The notes: generated by a model not told the origin, from the letters alone. A stretch of DNA of 44,493 bases from an uncultured Clostridium sp. (GCA_948471115.1 CAOKRJ010000009.1:1-44493), one strand, 5' to 3'. Shown: positions 8,712 to 18,870, numbered from the stretch's first letter. Made by a program: numbers and translations.

Positions 8712-9407
8712 TTATAATACACTTTTCTTCTTTTGATCTTCTTTTAGCCTTTTCCAATTATAACTTCCATATATATCATTTATTAATAATAATATAGGTC
8801 CTACTAATACCGAAATTAATGCAGTTTCTCCTGCAATTATTGGAATTATCCATAATGTAATAATAACTATATCATTTGCTATGTAACAAAATAATGATAG
8901 TTCACTTCTTCTAGCCTCAAAATAGCTTGCCAAAACACTTGTTACTATTGATATAGAACTTATTACCAATAAATCTGTATTAAATGCTTTTAATAAAAAG
9001 TAATATATCCAAAATAGTATTAGTTGAGAAGAAAATGCTATAATTATTTCTTTTTGTGATAATGTATTAACTATTACTACGTCTTCTTCCTTATCACGAT
9101 TTCTTAGCCAACTTATAATTCCTATTATCATTATTGGAAATGTTAAAAAAATTGTTATAATCAATTCTCCATAATATCCTTGGTTATATGAAACTATACC
9201 ATAGAAAAATACACTTACAAATCCTACAAAGTAACATTCAATTTTTCCTTTTGACATTAATAATGCTGTTATCAAATATAGAGATGTATATAAAGTATCT
9301 ATTATAGTTCCTTTGAATATTATAGATGATAATATAGAAATTATTAAACCACATATTAGAAATGTCAATTCAAATTTCGTCCAGTCTTTAAAATAGTTCT
9401 TTATCAT
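8712..9407 (-). CDS. pnuC: Nicotinamide riboside transporter, PnuC family
   Basis: PnuC carries nicotinamide riboside into the cell for NAD synthesis. The 231-residue protein has about seven hydrophobic segments. The family block is seen near residues 78-100 (YGELIITIFLTFPIMIIGIISW), and the C-terminal NDIYGSYNWKRL with its Trp and Asn is typical. Its gene lies between truA and gltX, with the gltX terminator just upstream, so it probably has its own promoter. I did not recognise an NAD-type riboswitch in the 110 bases before it. Confidence 0.82.
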   Translation of the reverse strand: MIKNYFKDWTKFELTFLICGLIISILSSIIFKGTIIDTLYTSLYLITALLMSKGKIECYFVGFVSVFFYGIVSYNQGYYGELIITIFLTFPIMIIGIISWLRNRDKEEDVVIVNTLSQKEIIIAFSSQLILFWIYYFLLKAFNTDLLVISSISIVTSVLASYFEARRSELSLFCYIANDIVIITLWIIPIIAGETALISVLVGPILLLINDIYGSYNWKRLKEDQKKKSVL

Positions 9408-9515
9408 TTTGTCCTCCTTCTATTTTATATTAAAAATTATATGTAATCGTCCTTCATTCAGTTCCTTTATATACAATTTTTGTGCTTTTTCAATATATTT
9501 CTATACAATTTTATA

Positions 9516-9552
9516 AAACGTGCTGTACTCTATGAAAGAGCACAGCGCGTTT
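9516..9552 (-). terminator. Rho-independent terminator of gltX
   Basis: On the minus strand a long stem, AAACGCGCTGTGCTCT against AGAGTACAGCACGTTT with two mismatches and a five-base loop, begins eight bases after the gltX stop and runs into TTTTATAAAA. Confidence 0.8.
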
Positions 9553-9559
9553 AATGATT

Positions 9560-11221
9560 TTATTTTATTGCTTTTTCTAATCTTCTTATTACACTGTCTT
9601 TTCCTAGTACTTGCATTATTTCATACATGTCTGGTGTATTGGCTTTTCCTGTTAATGAAATTCTTATGACAGTTGATATGTCCCCTACATGCCCTTTGAA
9701 GGCTTCTGGATTTGCCTTGAATTCTTTTACTTCTCTTGCATATCCAAATTCTTCTGCTAAGTCTTTCATTTTATTAAACCAGATTTCTTTATCATCTGAT
9801 ATATCAAAGTATTTCTCAATATATGTGTTTACTATGTTTTTAATTTCTTCTTTGTCATTTATTTTTTGATATTCATATTCTATTTCTTGATTTAAATATC
9901 TATCATCATACATATATTCTATGTTTTCTTTTATTGTAGACCATTTTGATATGTCTTTTCTTGGTTTTTCATTTCCTCGTTCTATTCCTAATACTTTTAA
10001 AGTGTATTCTATGTCTTTTTCTAATAATTCTTTTAAATCATTATCATATAGATTTGCCCATGCTAATGCTTTTTCGTATACTGTTTTTGCATCATATTTT
10101 GATATTACTGTTTTTGATATATCTAACAATTTTACCATATCAAATAATGCTCCACTTACACTCATTTTGTTTAATAATAACTCAAATTCATCTATTGAAG
10201 CATTTTTGTTTTGTTTTCTCCATAATTCAAAATTTGAATTCGCAATATTTAATAAATATTCTTTTACTGCTTCTGATGGAATCCCTTCTTTTGCATAATA
10301 TTCAACTGCTGCCTCTGAATCTTTTCTTTTACTTAATTTCCTTTTGGCTCCATTTTCCTCTTTTAATATTGGTGCTATATGACAGTATTTTGGTGCTTTA
10401 ATTCCTAATACTTGAAATAATTGCACATGTACTGGTAATGATGATAACCATTCATCTCCACGTATTACATGTGTTGTTCCCATAAGGTGGTCATCAACTG
10501 CATGTGCGAAATGATATGTTGGTAGTCCATCTGATTTTATTATTACTATATCTTGATTGTTTTCTGGAAATGTTACATTTCCCTTTATAACATCTTTAAA
10601 TTTTACTTTTCTTTCTACATCTCCAGGCGATTTTAGTCTTATTATATATTCTTCTCCACTTTTTATTTTTTCGGCTGCTTCTGTAATTGGAAGATTTCTA
10701 TATTTTGCCCAAACTCCATAATATCCTGGTATTACTTTTGCTTCTTCTTGCTTTTTTCTCATTTCTTCTAATTCTTCTGCTGTACAAAAACATGGATATG
10801 CAAATCTATTTTCTATTAAATATTTTGCATAAGCTTGATATATTTCTTTTCTTTGACTTTGTTTATATGGACCATAGTTCCCAAATGATTCTTCTTCACT
10901 TTTCATACCTTCGTCTGGTATTATATCAAATTTTTCTAGTGCTTCTATTATTCCTGTAACACCATTTTCTACTTCTCTTTTTTGGTCTGTGTCTTCAACT
11001 CTTAAAAAGAATACTCCGTTTGTTTGTGTTGTCACTTTTCTTGCTATTAATGCTGAGTATAAGCCTCCTATATGTACGAATCCTGTAGGACTAGGAGCAA
11101 ATCTGGTTACTATTGCTCCTTCTGGTAATTCTCTTTTAGCATATTTTTCTTCATAATATGATATATCCTTTATCTCTGGAAATATTAAATTTGCTAAATC
11201 TTTATAATCCATATTTTTCAT
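9560..11221 (-). CDS. gltX: Glutamyl-tRNA synthetase
   Basis: Attaches glutamate to tRNA-Glu (class I synthetase). The HIGH-type signature is RFAPSPTGFVHIGG near residue 40-53 and the KMSKS-type signature is KLSKRK near residue 300. The 553 residues are longer than the usual 480-500, partly because about 38 residues precede the first motif. The start is supported by AAAGGAG directly upstream. No amidotransferase genes are in the window, so whether the enzyme is discriminating cannot be judged here. It lies 90 bases after rnjA and has its own terminator. Confidence 0.95.
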   Translation of the reverse strand: MKNMDYKDLANLIFPEIKDISYYEEKYAKRELPEGAIVTRFAPSPTGFVHIGGLYSALIARKVTTQTNGVFFLRVEDTDQKREVENGVTGIIEALEKFDIIPDEGMKSEEESFGNYGPYKQSQRKEIYQAYAKYLIENRFAYPCFCTAEELEEMRKKQEEAKVIPGYYGVWAKYRNLPITEAAEKIKSGEEYIIRLKSPGDVERKVKFKDVIKGNVTFPENNQDIVIIKSDGLPTYHFAHAVDDHLMGTTHVIRGDEWLSSLPVHVQLFQVLGIKAPKYCHIAPILKEENGAKRKLSKRKDSEAAVEYYAKEGIPSEAVKEYLLNIANSNFELWRKQNKNASIDEFELLLNKMSVSGALFDMVKLLDISKTVISKYDAKTVYEKALAWANLYDNDLKELLEKDIEYTLKVLGIERGNEKPRKDISKWSTIKENIEYMYDDRYLNQEIEYEYQKINDKEEIKNIVNTYIEKYFDISDDKEIWFNKMKDLAEEFGYAREVKEFKANPEAFKGHVGDISTVIRISLTGKANTPDMYEIMQVLGKDSVIRRLEKAIK

Positions 11222-11310
11222 TCCTCTCCTTTTACAAATGTGTATTTTTACTAATTCTCACGCTACGTCGTTCCGACTACACAAGTTGCTGATTATTTTT
11301 CAAACTCATG

Positions 11311-13410
11311 TTATGCATCGATAATTATTGGTAGAACCATTGGATTCCTCTTATTCTTTTGATATAAATAATCTCTTATTTTATCTTTTACTGTAGATTT
11401 TATTGTTACCCATTCTTTTACATTATTATCTTCAAGGTTCTGTAGTGTATTTCTTACAATTTTTTTTATTTCTTCCATTAAATTTTCTGATTCTCTTACA
11501 TATACAAATCCTCTTGAAATTATATCTGGTCCTGAGACTACTTGACCTTCACTATTAATAGATATTACTACTACTATTAGTCCATCTTGAGATAAATGTT
11601 GTCTATCTTTTAATACAATATTTCCAACATCTCCTATCCCTAAACCATCTATTAATACTTTTCCATTTTGAACACTACCTGTTATTTTTCCTTCATTTGA
11701 TGTTAGTTCTAGTACTTTTCCATTGTTTAAAATAAATATATTCTCATTTGTAATTCCCATTAGTTTTGCTGTATCACTATGTGCTACTAGTTGTCTATAT
11801 TCTCCATGTACTGGTATAAAGTATTTAGGCTTTGTAAGTGCTAGTATTAGTTTTTGTTCTTCTTGTGCAGCATGTCCTGATACATGTATATTCTGTAGTG
11901 AACTATATACAACTTCTGCTCCTATTTTCATTAAATCATCTATTACTTTTGATACAAATTTTTCGTTTCCTGGTATTGGAGTTGCTGAGATAATTACTAA
12001 ATCATTTGGTGTTATTTGAACCTTTCTGTGTTCTCCTGATGCCATTCTTGTTAGTGCTGACATGGGTTCTCCTTGTGACCCTGTTGTTATTATCGTTAAT
12101 GCTTCTTCTGGATATTTATTTATTAAGTCTATATCTACTATTGTGTTTTCTGGTACATCCATATATCCTAGTTTACTTGCTGTTTCTATTACTTTTACCA
12201 TACTTCTACCACATATGGCTACTTTTCTACCATATTTTACAGATGAGTTTATTATTTGTTGAACTCTATGAACGTTTGATGAGAATGTAGCTATTACTAT
12301 TCTTTTTCTACAGTTTACGAACAAATTGTCAAATACTTCCCCTATTGTGCTTTCTGAGTTGGTAAATCCTTTTTTTTCTGCATTTGTGCTGTCTGACATT
12401 AGTGCTAAAACTCCTTCATTTCCCAATTCTGCAAAACGTCCTAAATCTATTTTTTGTCCATCTATAGGTGTATAGTCTATTTTGAAATCTCCTGTATGAA
12501 CTATTACTCCTGCTGGTGTGTGTAATGCAATTCCTACTGCATCTGGTATACTATGTGCAGTTCTTATGAATTCTACTTTCATTTTTCCAAGATTTATTAC
12601 TTGTTCTTTATCAACTATATTTAATTTTGTTGACCTTAATAAATGATGTTCTTCTAATTTGTTCTCTATTAATGCTATTGTAAATCTAGTTGCATATATT
12701 GGTACATTTATTTGTTTTAACAGGTATGGTATTCCCCCAATATGGTCTTCATGTCCATGCGTTATGACTAATCCTTTTATTTTGTCTTTATTTTTTACAA
12801 GATAACTCATATCTGCAATTACAAAGTCTACTCCTAACATATCTTCTGTTGGGAATGCTAGTCCACAGTCTACTATTATTATTTCATCTTCGTATTCAAA
12901 TACTGTTATATTTTTTCCAATTTCTAATAGTCCACCTAATGGTATTATTTTTATTGGGCTTGCTTTAAATCTAAATTCTTCTTTTCTTCTAGTTCTTGGC
13001 TTTCTATTATTTTCTCTTCTCTTTGTTGCTACTTTATTATTTTCTATCTTAGGTTCAATTTTTACTTCTATCTCCTTGTCTTCTATTTTAGGTTCGATTT
13101 TTATTTCTGATTTTTTATTTTCTGCATTAAGTTGTTTTTTTACTCTTTTATTTTCTTTCTTGAACTCATTTTTTATTTCTGCTTTTTCCTCATTTTTTAT
13201 TTTTTTATGATAATTATTAGTCCTTTTTCTCTTTCTTACTTCTTCTTTTTTCTCTAGTATAGAATCTACTGCTAGATTCTCTATTTTGTCTTCTTTCATT
13301 TTTTCTTTTTCAATCCTCTCTTCTCTTTTTTGTTTTTTATATGCATGTGAAAAGAAAATGTGAGTTTTCCACATTCTTTTCCACATAAAACACAAGCTAC
13401 GATGTCTCAC
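11311..13410 (-). CDS. rnjA: Ribonuclease J with a long charged N-terminal extension
   Basis: RNase J is the 5'-3' exo- and endonuclease central to mRNA turnover in Firmicutes. The metallo-beta-lactamase core begins near residue 152 (IKIIPLGGLLEIGKNI), with HGHEDHIGG as the zinc site, HTGDFKIDY, TGSQGEPMSAL of the beta-CASP domain and HVSGHA. The 699-residue frame is about 145 longer than usual. The extra part is almost wholly Lys, Glu, Asn and Arg, with repeats of EPKIE. The annotated start is GTG. The first 37 residues look poor as protein, and Met38 (13299) is an alternative start, which would leave an extension of about 110 residues. The extension may bind RNA or partner proteins, which is inference. 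Confidence 0.93.
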   Translation of the reverse strand: MRHRSLCFMWKRMWKTHIFFSHAYKKQKREERIEKEKMKEDKIENLAVDSILEKKEEVRKRKRTNNYHKKIKNEEKAEIKNEFKKENKRVKKQLNAENKKSEIKIEPKIEDKEIEVKIEPKIENNKVATKRRENNRKPRTRRKEEFRFKASPIKIIPLGGLLEIGKNITVFEYEDEIIIVDCGLAFPTEDMLGVDFVIADMSYLVKNKDKIKGLVITHGHEDHIGGIPYLLKQINVPIYATRFTIALIENKLEEHHLLRSTKLNIVDKEQVINLGKMKVEFIRTAHSIPDAVGIALHTPAGVIVHTGDFKIDYTPIDGQKIDLGRFAELGNEGVLALMSDSTNAEKKGFTNSESTIGEVFDNLFVNCRKRIVIATFSSNVHRVQQIINSSVKYGRKVAICGRSMVKVIETASKLGYMDVPENTIVDIDLINKYPEEALTIITTGSQGEPMSALTRMASGEHRKVQITPNDLVIISATPIPGNEKFVSKVIDDLMKIGAEVVYSSLQNIHVSGHAAQEEQKLILALTKPKYFIPVHGEYRQLVAHSDTAKLMGITNENIFILNNGKVLELTSNEGKITGSVQNGKVLIDGLGIGDVGNIVLKDRQHLSQDGLIVVVISINSEGQVVSGPDIISRGFVYVRESENLMEEIKKIVRNTLQNLEDNNVKEWVTIKSTVKDKIRDYLYQKNKRNPMVLPIIIDA

Positions 13411-13506
13411 ACCTTTACATCGCTTTTTTAATATTTAATTTTCCGTTCAACAAATTTAAAATATTAAAATCTCATCTTTTACCATTTCTGGCAATGGCTG
13501 TTTTCT

Positions 13507-13535
13507 ATTATACTACTGCACATTATTTTTGTCAA
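13507..13535 (-). promoter_or_regulatory. Consensus promoter of rnjA
   Basis: TTGACA (13535-13530), 17 bases, TATAAT (13512-13507) on the minus strand, a perfect sigma-A promoter. The leader of about 90 bases reaches the GTG start, or about 200 to Met38. Confidence 0.85.
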
Positions 13536-13594
13536 GCTGTTAACTTTATATACATTTTATTCTAGTATTAGTTAATATTAATAATATGTTAACG

Positions 13595-13623
13595 TTGATT
13601 TTTGTCTTATTTTGTAGTATACT
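13595..13623 (+). promoter_or_regulatory. Promoter of the orphan gene at 13661
   Basis: TTGATT (13595-13600), 17 bases, TATACT (13618-13623). It is divergent from the rnjA promoter, about 60 bases away. The transcript would start near 13630 with a small GCTC-AA-GAGC hairpin before the ribosome binding site. Confidence 0.7.
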
Positions 13624-13660
13624 AAAATAGTAATGCTCAAGAGCAATGGAGGTAAAAGGA

Positions 13661-14047
13661 ATGTCTCAAAAAGAAATGTCTCAAATAATTTGCAAAATTA
13701 ACAATCTATCGAGTTCCATCAAAGGGATCTTAGAGACCCGGAAGCACAAAAATTGGGCTGGAAACCAGCTTTCCATTTTTGTCGAAGAAATTATTTGCAG
13801 TATGAAAATTTCTTCAACAGACAATGGATTCATTCTCAATTACACTTGCATACAAGATCATAGTATAGTATGTTTTCCAGAGAATATTAATCGTATGAAA
13901 CACTGTCTCTTTGAAATACTATGCATTTTGGAGTTACATGATCTTAAAGCTTCCATGCCTGTACATCATAAGCTTCAAGAATTGAGACAAGAGCTAAAAA
14001 ACTTGTTTCTGTTAATCTCTACTGACGAGAATGTATATAATATGTAA
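13661..14047 (+). CDS. Orphan 128-residue protein, function unknown
   Basis: The start at 13661 is chosen because GGAGG lies eight bases upstream. The ATG at 13646 overlaps that site. The protein is soluble and contains six cysteines, with an opening MSQKEMSQIICKINNL, a middle part CSMKISSTDNGFILNYTC and a helical end KLQELRQELKNLFLLI. No family was recognised. It has a good promoter and its own terminator, so it is a free-standing expressed unit. Its codon use is more balanced than that of its neighbours, and codon 27 is CGG (ACC CGG AAG), which is otherwise avoided. Together with the 4516-5195 pair it looks like accessory or recently acquired DNA. Confidence 0.6.
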   Translation: MSQKEMSQIICKINNLSSSIKGILETRKHKNWAGNQLSIFVEEIICSMKISSTDNGFILNYTCIQDHSIVCFPENINRMKHCLFEILCILELHDLKASMPVHHKLQELRQELKNLFLLISTDENVYNM

Positions 14048-14066
14048 CTCGTCATTTAAGACAAAC

Positions 14067-14105
14067 TTATGGAGTTGAACCCCTGTTACAACTCCATAAA
14101 TTTTT
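14067..14105 (+). terminator. Terminator between the orphan gene and murD
   Basis: TTATGGAGTTG pairs with CAACTCCATAA over an 11-base loop and is followed by ATTTTTATATTTTATTT on the plus strand. It can also form on the minus strand just beyond murD. Confidence 0.85.
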
Positions 14106-15504
14106 ATATTTTATTTACTAATTCTTTAAATTTTTTTCCACGTTCTGCAAAGTTTTTAAATAAATCAAAACTTGCACTTGCTGGAGAGAATAATACTATT
14201 TGACCTTTTTTGGCAACTTTATGTGCCATTTTTACTGTATCTTCTAAACTCTCACATACATATGTCTCTATTTGTTTATTTTGATTTTCTGCTTCTTCTT
14301 TTACTGCATAATATATTTTATCTGCTGTTTGACCCATTAAAATTAAAGTTTGTACTTTTTCTAATATTGGCTTTGCAAGTGGTTTATAGTCTAAATGTTT
14401 ATCATACCCTCCTGCAATTAAAATTATGTCTTCATCAAAAGAATGTAGCCCTGCCATTGTTCTTGTTGGACTTGTTCCTATTGAATCATTATACCATTTT
14501 ACTCCATCTATTTCTTTTACTAATTCTAGTCTATGTTCAACTCCTTCAAAATTTGATATTACATCAATTTGTGTATCTATATCTACTAGTCCTTCAGTTA
14601 TGGCAATTGCTGCACATGCATTTTCATAATTATGATTTCCTCTTAATTTTATATTTTTAGTATCTAATATATGTCTCCTTACTTTATCTTTACATTCTTT
14701 TATTATTCTATCATCTAAAATTATTCCATCTGATAATTTTTCCTTACTACTAAAGAATTTAACTTTTCCATTTGCTTCATTTGCAAGCTTTCTTGTAATT
14801 TCATTATCGTAGTTTAATACAATAACTCCATTATCATCTTGATATTTAAAGATATTTTTCTTTGCTTTTATATATTCTTCATAATCTTTATGTATATTCA
14901 AATGGTTTGGTGATATATTTGTAATTACTGAAATTTGAGGACTGATTTCCATTCCAATTAATTGAAAGCTACTCATTTCTAGCACAACTACGTCTTCTGG
15001 CATCATTTCTTCTATTTTTGTAAATAATGGTGTTCCTATGTTTCCTCCTAAAAAACATTTATATCCTTTTGCTTTTATTATTTCGTATATTAAAGTGGTA
15101 GTTGTTGTCTTTCCATCACTACCTGTAACTCCTATTATAGTTGATGGAGACATTTGTAATACCATTTCTATTTCTGATGTAAGTACAGCTCCACGTTTTA
15201 CCTCTTCTTGCAATTCTTCTCTATTTGGCATACAACTTGGAGACCTAAAAATAATATCAAAGTCTTTTAAGTTTTTTAAACTCTCTTCTCCAAAATAAGA
15301 GTTTATTTCATATTTTCTAATTTTTTCAAGTGCTTCTATTGGTATTTTATCTATGGTTCTATCATCAAATACTGTTATTCTTGCTTCTTTTTTATTCATA
15401 TAATCTAATAATGGAATATTACTTACCCCAAGTCCAATTATTGCTACTTTTCTATTTTTTAAATAATTATTGAATTCCTCTAATCTTTCATTTTTATATG
15501 ACAT
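14104..15504 (-). CDS. murD: UDP-N-acetylmuramoyl-L-alanine--D-glutamate ligase
   Basis: Adds D-glutamate to UDP-MurNAc-L-Ala in peptidoglycan precursor synthesis. The Mur ligase ATP loop GVTGSDGKTTTT is near residue 112, SSFQL and ITNISPNHLNIH follow, and the C-terminal domain has AGGYDKHLDY and FSPASASFDLFKNFAERGKKF. The start at 15504 (MSYKNER) is chosen over 15516 because GGAGG lies five bases before it and overlaps the upstream ATG. The length of 466 is normal. It stands alone, away from other mur genes. Confidence 0.96.
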   Translation of the reverse strand: MSYKNERLEEFNNYLKNRKVAIIGLGVSNIPLLDYMNKKEARITVFDDRTIDKIPIEALEKIRKYEINSYFGEESLKNLKDFDIIFRSPSCMPNREELQEEVKRGAVLTSEIEMVLQMSPSTIIGVTGSDGKTTTTTLIYEIIKAKGYKCFLGGNIGTPLFTKIEEMMPEDVVVLEMSSFQLIGMEISPQISVITNISPNHLNIHKDYEEYIKAKKNIFKYQDDNGVIVLNYDNEITRKLANEANGKVKFFSSKEKLSDGIILDDRIIKECKDKVRRHILDTKNIKLRGNHNYENACAAIAITEGLVDIDTQIDVISNFEGVEHRLELVKEIDGVKWYNDSIGTSPTRTMAGLHSFDEDIILIAGGYDKHLDYKPLAKPILEKVQTLILMGQTADKIYYAVKEEAENQNKQIETYVCESLEDTVKMAHKVAKKGQIVLFSPASASFDLFKNFAERGKKFKELVNKI

Positions 15505-15912
15505 CTTGACCTCCATAATAATTTTTCATATTATTATATTCTTTTTATGTTATTTCAGTTACATATTATACACCTAAAATTGTTAATTGTCTATTGTTTA
15601 GAGGTTAGAAATTAGAGCTTAGAGTTTAGAAACTGGAAAAAGTAGCACAACCTGGTATTAAACCAAGTTATACCACCTTTTAAAGATGAGAGATATTTAA
15701 AATTCTTCGTCGCAATTCCCTGCCATAAGCCTCTGCATAACAGTTTCCAAATCCCTTCTGATGCTCAAAAAAGTTTCCCTACAATGTATAATTATAATCT
15801 CTATAATTTATTTAAGCAAAAATTAAGATTTATAATTTTTTTATAAATGTATATTTCGCATTTTTTTGTTAATAATATGTTTATACTTAATTGTAATGGA
15901 GGTGCATTTATT
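15505..15912. other. Intergenic region with a possible gene remnant
   Basis: No complete gene was seen. Three things can be pointed out. A low-complexity TTAGA-type stretch (15596-15635) shares the 13-mer GTTAGAAATTAGA with 26861-26873. A TGGTAT/ATACCA hairpin lies at 15653-15675. Between about 15780 and 15697 the minus strand has an open frame of more balanced composition ending ETVMQRLMAGNCDEEF and a stop, with no good start. It may be the end of a lost small gene of the orphan type seen at 4516 and 13661. The plus-strand Shine-Dalgarno GGAGG at 15898-15902 belongs to the next gene. Confidence 0.35.
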
Positions 15913-15993
15913 ATGTCAAAAGAAAAGAAAAACAAAAATAATAATAACAACAATAATAACAATAACAATCAAAATCAAAACAACGATAGATAA
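15913..15993 (+). CDS. Asn-rich microprotein, 26 residues
   Basis: ATG at 15913 opens a frame encoding MSKEKKNK, a run of eleven Asn, then QNQNNDR and a TAA. GGAGG is ten bases upstream and a hairpin follows seven bases after the stop, so it has the outline of a real gene. The Asn codons mix AAT and AAC, which argues against a simple replication-slippage repeat. It may be a short structural or RNA/ribosome-associated peptide. No homologue is known to me. Confidence 0.5.
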   Translation: MSKEKKNKNNNNNNNNNNNQNQNNDR

Positions 15994-16000
15994 TTTCAGT

Positions 16001-16020
16001 GGGCACGAAAATTCGTGCCC
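16001..16020. terminator. GGGCACGAA/TTCGTGCCC hairpin
   Basis: A perfect 9-bp inverted repeat lies between the microprotein gene and the end of uvrA and may serve both. T-runs are short on both sides. Confidence 0.6.
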
Positions 16021-16038
16021 AATTCATTTTAGATATAT

Positions 16039-18870
16039 TTAATTTAAATATTTTTTTAAAAATCTACCTGTATAACTTTTCTCATTTTTTACGATTTGTT
16101 CTGGTGTACCTACTTGTACTATTGTTCCTCCTCCGTCTCCTCCTTCTGGTCCTAAGTCTACTATATAGTCACATGCTTTTATTAGGTCTAAATTATGTTC
16201 TATTACTATTATTGAGTTTCCTGTGTCTACTAACCTTTGTAATATGTCTACTAGTCTATGTACATCTGCTATATGTAACCCCGTTGTTGGTTCGTCTAGT
16301 ATATATAGTGTTTTTCCTGTTGCTCTTTTTGATAATTCTGTTGCAAGTTTTACACGTTGTGCTTCTCCTCCTGATAGTGTTGTTGATGGTTGTCCTAGTT
16401 TTATATATCCTAGTCCTACATCATTTAGGGTTTGTATTCTTTGTTTGATTTTAGGTATGTTTTCAAAGAATTCCAAGGCTCCTTCAACCGTCATATCAAG
16501 TACGTCTGCTATACTTTTTCCTTTATATTTTACTTCTAGTGTTTCTCTATTATATCTTGCTCCATTACAAACTTCACAAGGTACATAAATGTCTGGTAAA
16601 AAATGCATTTCAATTCTTATAGAACCGTCTCCATTACAAGCTTCACATCTTCCTCCTGGAACATTGAAACTAAATCTTCCTTTTTGGTATCCTCTCATTT
16701 TTGCTTCATTTGTTGTAGCAAAAATTTCTCTTATATCATCAAACACTCCTGTATATGTTGCTGGGTTAGAACGTGGAGTTCTACCTATTGGTGATTGGTC
16801 TATGTTTATTATTTTATCAATGTTTTCAAGTCCTTTTACCTCTTTACATTTTCCTGGCTTTTCATTCGCACCATTTAAGTCTCTTGCTATAGTTTTATAT
16901 AAAATCTCATTTACTAATGTACTTTTTCCTGAACCAGAAACTCCTGTAACACAAGTAAATACTCCTAATGGAAATTTAACATTTATATTTTTTAAGTTGT
17001 TTTGACTAGCACCTATAATCTCAATTGATTTTCCATTTGATTTTCTTCTTTTCTTTGGAACTTCAATTCTTTTTCTTCCACTTAAATATGCTCCTGTTTC
17101 TGAACCTTGTACTAGTTTTATTTCTTCTGCTGTCCCTTGCCCTAATACATTTCCACCATGTACACCTGCACCTGGTCCTATGTCTATAATTTGGTCAGCA
17201 GCATACATTGTGTCTTCATCATGTTCTACAACTAATACTGAGTTTCCTAAGTCTCTTAGTTTTTTTAGTGTTGCTATTAGTTTTTCATTGTCTCTTTGAT
17301 GTAATCCTATACTTGGTTCGTCTAATATGTAAAGCACTCCTGTTAGACTTGAACCTATTTGAGTTGCAAGACGTATACGTTGCGCTTCTCCTCCTGATAA
17401 TGTTCCTGCTGGTCTTGATAATGTTAAATATTCAAGTCCCACATCTAATAAAAATTGTAGCCTTTTATTTAGTTCTTTTAATATCATATCTGCAATCATT
17501 GCTTCTTGTTTTGTTAATTTTAGATTATTTAAAAATTGCTTTATTTTATCTATTGACATTTCTGTTAGTTCATTAATGTTTTTTTCTTCAATTTTTACTG
17601 CTAAACTTTCTTTTTTTAGTCTTGCTCCTTTACATATAGGACAGTCTGATTCACTCATGTACATTTCATAGAAATCTCTCATTCCTTGTGATTTCGTTTC
17701 ATTGTGCCTTCTTTCTAATGTTGGAATTACTCCTTCAAATGGAGTTGTGAATTTTCTTACTCCGAATGGAGATTCATATTCAAAGTCTATTTTTTCATCT
17801 CCTGTACCATATAAGATTTTTTCCAAAAATTCCCTTGGTAGTTTTTTTATTGGTTGTTTTATATTGACTCCATAATATTTTCCAATACTTTCAAAGTACA
17901 TTTTTGCCATGGTGTCTCCTTTTTTCATTGTGCTTGAACCAAATGCTTTTACTCCATCATATAAAGTTTTGCTTTTATCTGGAATTATTAAGTCTTCATC
18001 CATTTTCATTAAATATCCAATTCCTGTACATGCTGGACATGCCCCAAATGGATTATTAAATGAGAACATTCTTGGTGTTAGTTCTTCAATACTTATTCCA
18101 CAGTCTACACATGAATAATTTGTATTATACATTTTTTCGTATTTATTGTCTTTTTCTGAAATTTCAACTAATGCTATGTTATTTGCGTTTTTTAAAGATA
18201 CTTCTATTGATTCTGCTAGTCTGTTCCTAATGTCTTCTTTTATAACTAATCTATCTACTACTAATTCTATATTATGTTTTTTCTTTCTGTCTATTTGTAT
18301 ATCATCTGTTAGTTCTACCATTTCTCCATCTATTCTTGCCCTAACAAATCCTTGTCTTTGATAACTTTCTAACTGTTTTGCAAATTCCCCCTTTCTTCCA
18401 CGAATTATTGGTGCTAAAATTTGGATTTTAGTTCCTTCTGGTAATTTTAATACATCATCTATTATTTGATCCAATGTTTGTTTTTCTATTTTCTTTCCAC
18501 AGTTTGGGCAATATGCTACACCTATTCTTGCATATAATAAACGAATATAGTCATATATTTCCGTTACTGTTCCTACTGTTGATCTTGGGTTTTTCGATGT
18601 GGTTTTTTGGTCTATTGATATTGCTGGTGAAAGCCCTTCTATTGATTCAACATCTGGTTTCTCCATTATTCCTAAAAATTGCCTTGCATATGAGGATAAA
18701 CTTTCTACATATCTCCTTTGACCTTCTGCATATAATGTGTCAAATGCTAAGGATGATTTTCCTGAACCTGAAAGTCCTGTAATTACAACTAATTTGTCTC
18801 TTGGAATTTCAAGGTTTATGTTTTTTAGATTATGCTCTTTTGCTCCTTTTATTACTATCTTATCATTCAT
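16039..18870 (-). CDS. uvrA: Excinuclease ABC subunit A
   Basis: UvrA is the damage-recognition ATPase of nucleotide excision repair. The 943 residues are the normal length. It has two ABC modules: GLSGSGKSS and [14 protein letters not shown] with LDEPSIGLH in the first, GVSGSGKST and [15 protein letters not shown] with LDEPTTGLH in the second. Zinc-finger cysteines are seen in CPNCGKK, CVDCG and CPAC, and CEACNGDG with CEVC. The start is set at 18870 ([10 protein letters not shown]) because AAGGGA is eight bases upstream. An in-frame ATG at 18909 is too far. uvrB is not in the window. Confidence 0.97.
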   Translation of the reverse strand: MNDKIVIKGAKEHNLKNINLEIPRDKLVVITGLSGSGKSSLAFDTLYAEGQRRYVESLSSYARQFLGIMEKPDVESIEGLSPAISIDQKTTSKNPRSTVGTVTEIYDYIRLLYARIGVAYCPNCGKKIEKQTLDQIIDDVLKLPEGTKIQILAPIIRGRKGEFAKQLESYQRQGFVRARIDGEMVELTDDIQIDRKKKHNIELVVDRLVIKEDIRNRLAESIEVSLKNANNIALVEISEKDNKYEKMYNTNYSCVDCGISIEELTPRMFSFNNPFGACPACTGIGYLMKMDEDLIIPDKSKTLYDGVKAFGSSTMKKGDTMAKMYFESIGKYYGVNIKQPIKKLPREFLEKILYGTGDEKIDFEYESPFGVRKFTTPFEGVIPTLERRHNETKSQGMRDFYEMYMSESDCPICKGARLKKESLAVKIEEKNINELTEMSIDKIKQFLNNLKLTKQEAMIADMILKELNKRLQFLLDVGLEYLTLSRPAGTLSGGEAQRIRLATQIGSSLTGVLYILDEPSIGLHQRDNEKLIATLKKLRDLGNSVLVVEHDEDTMYAADQIIDIGPGAGVHGGNVLGQGTAEEIKLVQGSETGAYLSGRKRIEVPKKRRKSNGKSIEIIGASQNNLKNINVKFPLGVFTCVTGVSGSGKSTLVNEILYKTIARDLNGANEKPGKCKEVKGLENIDKIINIDQSPIGRTPRSNPATYTGVFDDIREIFATTNEAKMRGYQKGRFSFNVPGGRCEACNGDGSIRIEMHFLPDIYVPCEVCNGARYNRETLEVKYKGKSIADVLDMTVEGALEFFENIPKIKQRIQTLNDVGLGYIKLGQPSTTLSGGEAQRVKLATELSKRATGKTLYILDEPTTGLHIADVHRLVDILQRLVDTGNSIIVIEHNLDLIKACDYIVDLGPEGGDGGGTIVQVGTPEQIVKNEKSYTGRFLKKYLN

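Noticed and set aside
9408-9515. NAD-type riboswitch before pnuC
   Set aside because: No conserved core was recognised in the short AT-rich stretch.
9946-10401. Plus-strand open frames opposite gltX, murD, uvrA and ddl, rich in Leu, Phe and Tyr
   Set aside because: They arise from the AT-rich antisense strand of real genes and lack starts with binding sites.
15604-15616. GTTAGAAATTAGA at 15604 and 26861 as a mobile repeat
   Set aside because: The shared stretch is only 13 bases of low complexity; it may be a decayed simple repeat.
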